Source: Paenibacillus sp. E222 (lineage in GTDB: Bacteria > Bacillota > Bacilli > Paenibacillales > Paenibacillaceae). Taken from it: DNA of 64,000 nucleotides. The notes under the pieces are model-generated. The model was given only the letters and a program-made list of their open reading frames with translations, had not been told where the DNA came from and searched no databases. The stretch spans positions 5,766,001 to 5,830,000 of the forward strand of contig NZ_CP058552.1 in the NCBI RefSeq assembly GCF_013401555.1. Reading direction: 5' to 3'. Below, one piece after another: positions 61,396 to 64,000 of this stretch (positions are counted from its first letter, which is position 1; every line of letters begins with the position of its first letter). The position numbers and the translations under genes were made by a program.

Positions 61396-62932
61396 CGAGA
61401 TCGAGGTTCGCGAAGGACTAAAATTGAAAGTGAACTGGCAAGACTTGGGTTTTGTCATTTCAGGTGAAGCGGCAAACGGCATCGAAGCGGAGGAGCTTTT
61501 GAAAGCTGAACATTTTGACTTGTTAATTACAGACATGAACATGCCTGTCATGGATGGCGTCCAATTGCTGGACATTTGCCGAAGCCTTAATCCTTCCATT
61601 CAGATTATGATCATCACTGGATATGAAGATTTCCACTATGCCAGAGCAGGTGTGCGCAGCCAGGCCATGGACTATTTGCTGAAGCCTGTAACCCGGGATG
61701 AACTGAAAACCACTTTAAATAAAATCAAAGATGAGTTGGATAAAAAGAAACAGCTGCATGGCGATTCCGAAATGATGCAATGGCGTCTCTCCCAGTATTA
61801 CAAAGAAATGAAGCAACGTTTCCTGCTTGATCTTGTTAGGGGCCATCGCCTCTCACCTTCTTCACTGCCAGAGCGGATGCGGCTGTTTCATCTGATATCC
61901 TGGCAGGATCACAGCGTCTGTTTCATCACCGCTGGCATGCGAAACTCCGTAATGCAGACTGCCTCGGTGGAACGTATTCCTGAAATGCTTCATCTTCCCT
62001 TTGAGCTGCTTTGTCACGAAATAGCCCAGTCTTATCCAGATAATGTACAAGTGTTCCATGACGGAGCCCACCCCGGTATTATGCATTTCATTACATTGGA
62101 AGGTATTCAGCACGAATTTGCTCAGCAGATCACAGCACAGACCCGCTCTGTCTTAACGATGGATGTACAAGTTGGATTGGGATTGTCCGTGTCTGGGGTT
62201 GACCGCTGGAAAGAAGGATATATTCATTCCCTCCTGGCTTGGAACTCTGCTGGGCGCAAAGGTGCACAGGACCGTGTGCCCGTAATAGATCATAGTCCAT
62301 TACTGCCTGAGGAAACCAGTCGCATGCTGCATCGTTGCCTCATTCGTGGAGAGCTGGATTCCTTCCGCAGCGTGATTCAAAAGGAGCTTGCTGACTCATT
62401 TCGGATATCCACTTCCCATATGATCCGAAGCCTTTTTCAAATTTCATTATTGTTCGAACAGGAATCCTCGTGGATTTCCCCGGAATGGGTGCTTTGGCTA
62501 AAAACTCCAGACCAGGCAGAACTGCTGCTGATGCATTGGGCGGAAGATTTTGTGAATCAACAGCAGCCATCCGAGGTTGGAGAAGAGACGGTTATTGAAT
62601 CGGCCAAACGATATATCGAGGAAAATTACATGCTGGAACTGACATTAACTTCGTTAGCTGAGCAATATAACTACAACTCTACCTATTTTTCAGAGATATT
62701 CAAAGAAGCTGCCGGCATCTCTTTTATTCAATATGTAACCGAGGTGCGAATGAAACATGCCATACGTTTACTGAGGGAAACCCAACTAACCGTCTGGGAT
62801 GTTACAGAGCTGACAGGCTTCCGTTCTCCAAGCTATTTCAGTTCAAAATTCAAAAAAAAGTTCAACATAAGTCCTTCAGATTATCGTTTGATGCACTCCG
62901 AAAAAATTGATAATCATGATCCGAAGAAATGA
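61370..62932 (+). CDS. YesN-type response regulator with AraC output domain
   Basis: A 520-residue regulator. The receiver domain covers residues 1-120 with acidic DDE near 8-10, phosphoacceptor Asp55 in LLITDMNMPVMDG and KPVTRDEL near 105. A long middle region of unknown fold follows, and the C-terminus has an AraC HTH pair at about 415-510 (LTSLAEQYNYNSTYFSEIFK and VWDVTELTGFRSPSYFSSKFK). The second of two adjacent ATGs is used, six bases after AGGAGG. It overlaps the sensor gene and should activate the ABC operon that starts just downstream. Confidence 0.92.
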   Translation: MYNVLIADDEIEVREGLKLKVNWQDLGFVISGEAANGIEAEELLKAEHFDLLITDMNMPVMDGVQLLDICRSLNPSIQIMIITGYEDFHYARAGVRSQAMDYLLKPVTRDELKTTLNKIKDELDKKKQLHGDSEMMQWRLSQYYKEMKQRFLLDLVRGHRLSPSSLPERMRLFHLISWQDHSVCFITAGMRNSVMQTASVERIPEMLHLPFELLCHEIAQSYPDNVQVFHDGAHPGIMHFITLEGIQHEFAQQITAQTRSVLTMDVQVGLGLSVSGVDRWKEGYIHSLLAWNSAGRKGAQDRVPVIDHSPLLPEETSRMLHRCLIRGELDSFRSVIQKELADSFRISTSHMIRSLFQISLLFEQESSWISPEWVLWLKTPDQAELLLMHWAEDFVNQQQPSEVGEETVIESAKRYIEENYMLELTLTSLAEQYNYNSTYFSEIFKEAAGISFIQYVTEVRMKHAIRLLRETQLTVWDVTELTGFRSPSYFSSKFKKKFNISPSDYRLMHSEKIDNHDPKK

Positions 62933-62992
62933 GATTCCGGCTTCTCCTCCTCCCCGGTATGATGAATTTACCAAGAGAATCACTGCAAACAT

Positions 62993-63006
62993 TGTAAGCG
63001 GATTCA
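62993..63006 (+). promoter_or_regulatory. cre-like site before the sugar permease gene
   Basis: TGTAAGCGGATTCA matches the cre consensus TGWAANCGNTNWCA at all but one defined position. It lies 48-61 bases before the permease start, in the gap after the yesN-type gene. Confidence 0.5.
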
Positions 63007-63053
63007 ACAGCGGTGATCACGAATTCACATCCAATCCTGAAGGGAGGCCTATG

Positions 63054-63968
63054 ATGAGAAAGCTGTCCAAGCCGTTATACGGCCAGCAGAATATGACTGC
63101 TTATTTGTTTCTGCTGCCCTGGCTCATCGGACTTTTCTGTCTGACACTCGGACCGATGGTTGCATCGCTCTACCTATCCTTGACGAAATTTAATTTGTTA
63201 TCATCACCCACGTGGACGGGGCTCAGCAACTATGTCCAGATTTTTACCGAAGACGATACCTTTCGCAGATCTTTGGGGCTAACGTTTTATTATGTATTTC
63301 TATCCGTTCCGCTCAGGCTTGCCTTCGCCCTGCTTGTAGCAATGGCGCTGAACAAAGGGATTCGGGGACTCGGCATATACCGAACTGTGTATTACATCCC
63401 TTCCCTATTGGGAGGCAGCGTCGCTATTGCGATCGTCTGGCGTCAGATTTTCGAAGGAAGTGGCTTGGTCAATCAGTTTCTGAGTTGGTTCGGAATCACC
63501 GGACCCGCCTGGATTGCCCATCCCGATTATGTGGTCTATACGATCATCACACTCTCTGTATGGCAGTTCGGTTCGGCCATGGTTATCTTCCTGGCTGGCC
63601 TAAAGCAAATTCCAGCCGATTTATATGAAGCTTCGGACGTCGACGGGGCCGGAAAGGTACGCCAATTCTTCGGCATCACACTTCCGATGCTCTCGCCTGT
63701 TATTTTTTTCAACCTGATCATGAGCATGATCCATTCGTTTCAAGCCTTTACACCCGCTTATGTGATCGGGGATGGACGAGGAGGCCCGCTCGACGCCACA
63801 ATGTTCTATACCTTGTACCTGTATCTGAAAGGCTTCTCGTTCTTTGATATGGGTTATGCTTCGGCCCTGGCGTGGATCATGCTGGTCATTATCGGGGTAT
63901 TCACCGCAATCGTCTTTCTCACCTCGAAGTTCTGGGTGTTCTACGGCGATAATCAGGAAGGGAGATAG
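63054..63968 (+). CDS. Carbohydrate ABC permease, MalF/UgpA/LplB type
   Basis: A 304-residue membrane protein with six spans. The start MRKLSKPLYGQQNMTAYLFLLPW is typical for CUT1 sugar permeases, and the coupling loop reads YEASDVDGAGKVRQFFGITLP near 215 (EAA motif). I use the second of two adjacent ATGs, six bases after GGGAGG; the frame reaches back to 62907 over the regulator gene, but that extension is not protein-like. It is followed by a second permease. No binding protein gene is seen upstream, so it should lie beyond the window. Confidence 0.9.
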   Translation: MRKLSKPLYGQQNMTAYLFLLPWLIGLFCLTLGPMVASLYLSLTKFNLLSSPTWTGLSNYVQIFTEDDTFRRSLGLTFYYVFLSVPLRLAFALLVAMALNKGIRGLGIYRTVYYIPSLLGGSVAIAIVWRQIFEGSGLVNQFLSWFGITGPAWIAHPDYVVYTIITLSVWQFGSAMVIFLAGLKQIPADLYEASDVDGAGKVRQFFGITLPMLSPVIFFNLIMSMIHSFQAFTPAYVIGDGRGGPLDATMFYTLYLYLKGFSFFDMGYASALAWIMLVIIGVFTAIVFLTSKFWVFYGDNQEGR

Positions 63969-63972
63969 TCAC

Positions 63973-64000
63973 ATGCCACTAAAGCGACGTTTGGTTCAAG
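63973..64000 (+). CDS. Start of a second carbohydrate ABC permease (cut by window end)
   Basis: Only nine codons (MPLKRRLVQ) are present. An ATG follows GGGAG at a suitable distance, four bases after the stop of the first permease. A MalG/UgpE-type partner is expected here by gene order; the sequence itself is too short to prove it. Confidence 0.55.

Noticed and set aside
62907..63053. Long N-terminal extension of the sugar permease
   Set aside because: The extension overlaps the regulator gene, is not hydrophobic or family-like, and GGGAGG points to the ATG at 63054.

Overview
The window looks like a chromosomal stretch of a low-to-mid GC, endospore-forming Gram-positive bacterium, most probably Paenibacillus. 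The signs are strong AGGAGG-type ribosome sites, CcpA (cre) and Fur boxes of Bacillus type, a spore-coat transglutaminase (Tgl), a lipoteichoic-acid synthase-like sulfatase, and YesM/YesN-type two-component genes beside sugar ABC permeases. The genus is an inference from gene content and style. No rRNA, tRNA, CRISPR array, prophage or insertion sequence was seen.

Layout. 1-6.3 kb (minus strand): an operon for a peptide- or nickel-type ABC importer, followed by a class V aminotransferase and the start of an amidohydrolase. 6.4-13.6 kb: an iron-type alcohol dehydrogenase, a GNAT enzyme, an intergenic repeat, an M3 oligopeptidase, a secreted GH12 glucanase under a perfect cre site, small proteins, a lipoprotein and an orphan KhtT N-terminal domain. 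13.7-19.3 kb: a four-PAS hybrid histidine kinase, Tgl, a divergent stand-alone IF-3 paralogue and Mn-dependent pyrophosphatase. 19.3-20.3 kb is a gene-poor kilobase with a four-copy inverted/direct repeat and a decayed reading frame. 20.3-29.8 kb: a small HTH protein, a PrpE-like phosphatase that seems to start at ATT, an LLM flavin oxidoreductase, an LtaS-type enzyme, a HAD-GNAT fusion, a PPDK homologue lacking its phosphohistidine domain, a VOC protein and a SRAP (HMCES/YedK) protein.

30-54.6 kb is mainly about iron. It holds two AraC regulators fused to siderophore-binding domains, two iron-siderophore binding lipoproteins, two FecCD permeases, and an NRPS-independent (NIS) siderophore cluster. 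That cluster has SbnA-, SbnB- and SbnH-like enzymes, three IucA/IucC synthetases and an SbnD-like exporter, and resembles staphyloferrin B biosynthesis without SbnG or SbnI. Fur boxes sit at four or five promoters, including both promoters of the divergent biosynthesis region, so low iron should switch on synthesis, export and uptake together. A six-gene run lies between the two iron loci: kinase-like protein, large methyltransferase, histidine phosphatase, second methyltransferase, DEDDh exonuclease and an unknown protein.

54.6-64 kb: GNAT and RidA proteins, an unknown membrane protein, then a carbohydrate region with an AraC activator divergent from a Gfo/Idh/MocA dehydrogenase, a YesM/YesN pair, and the first two permeases of a sugar ABC importer. 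cre-like sites suggest catabolite control. Functions are assigned from motifs and context read by eye; no database search was run.
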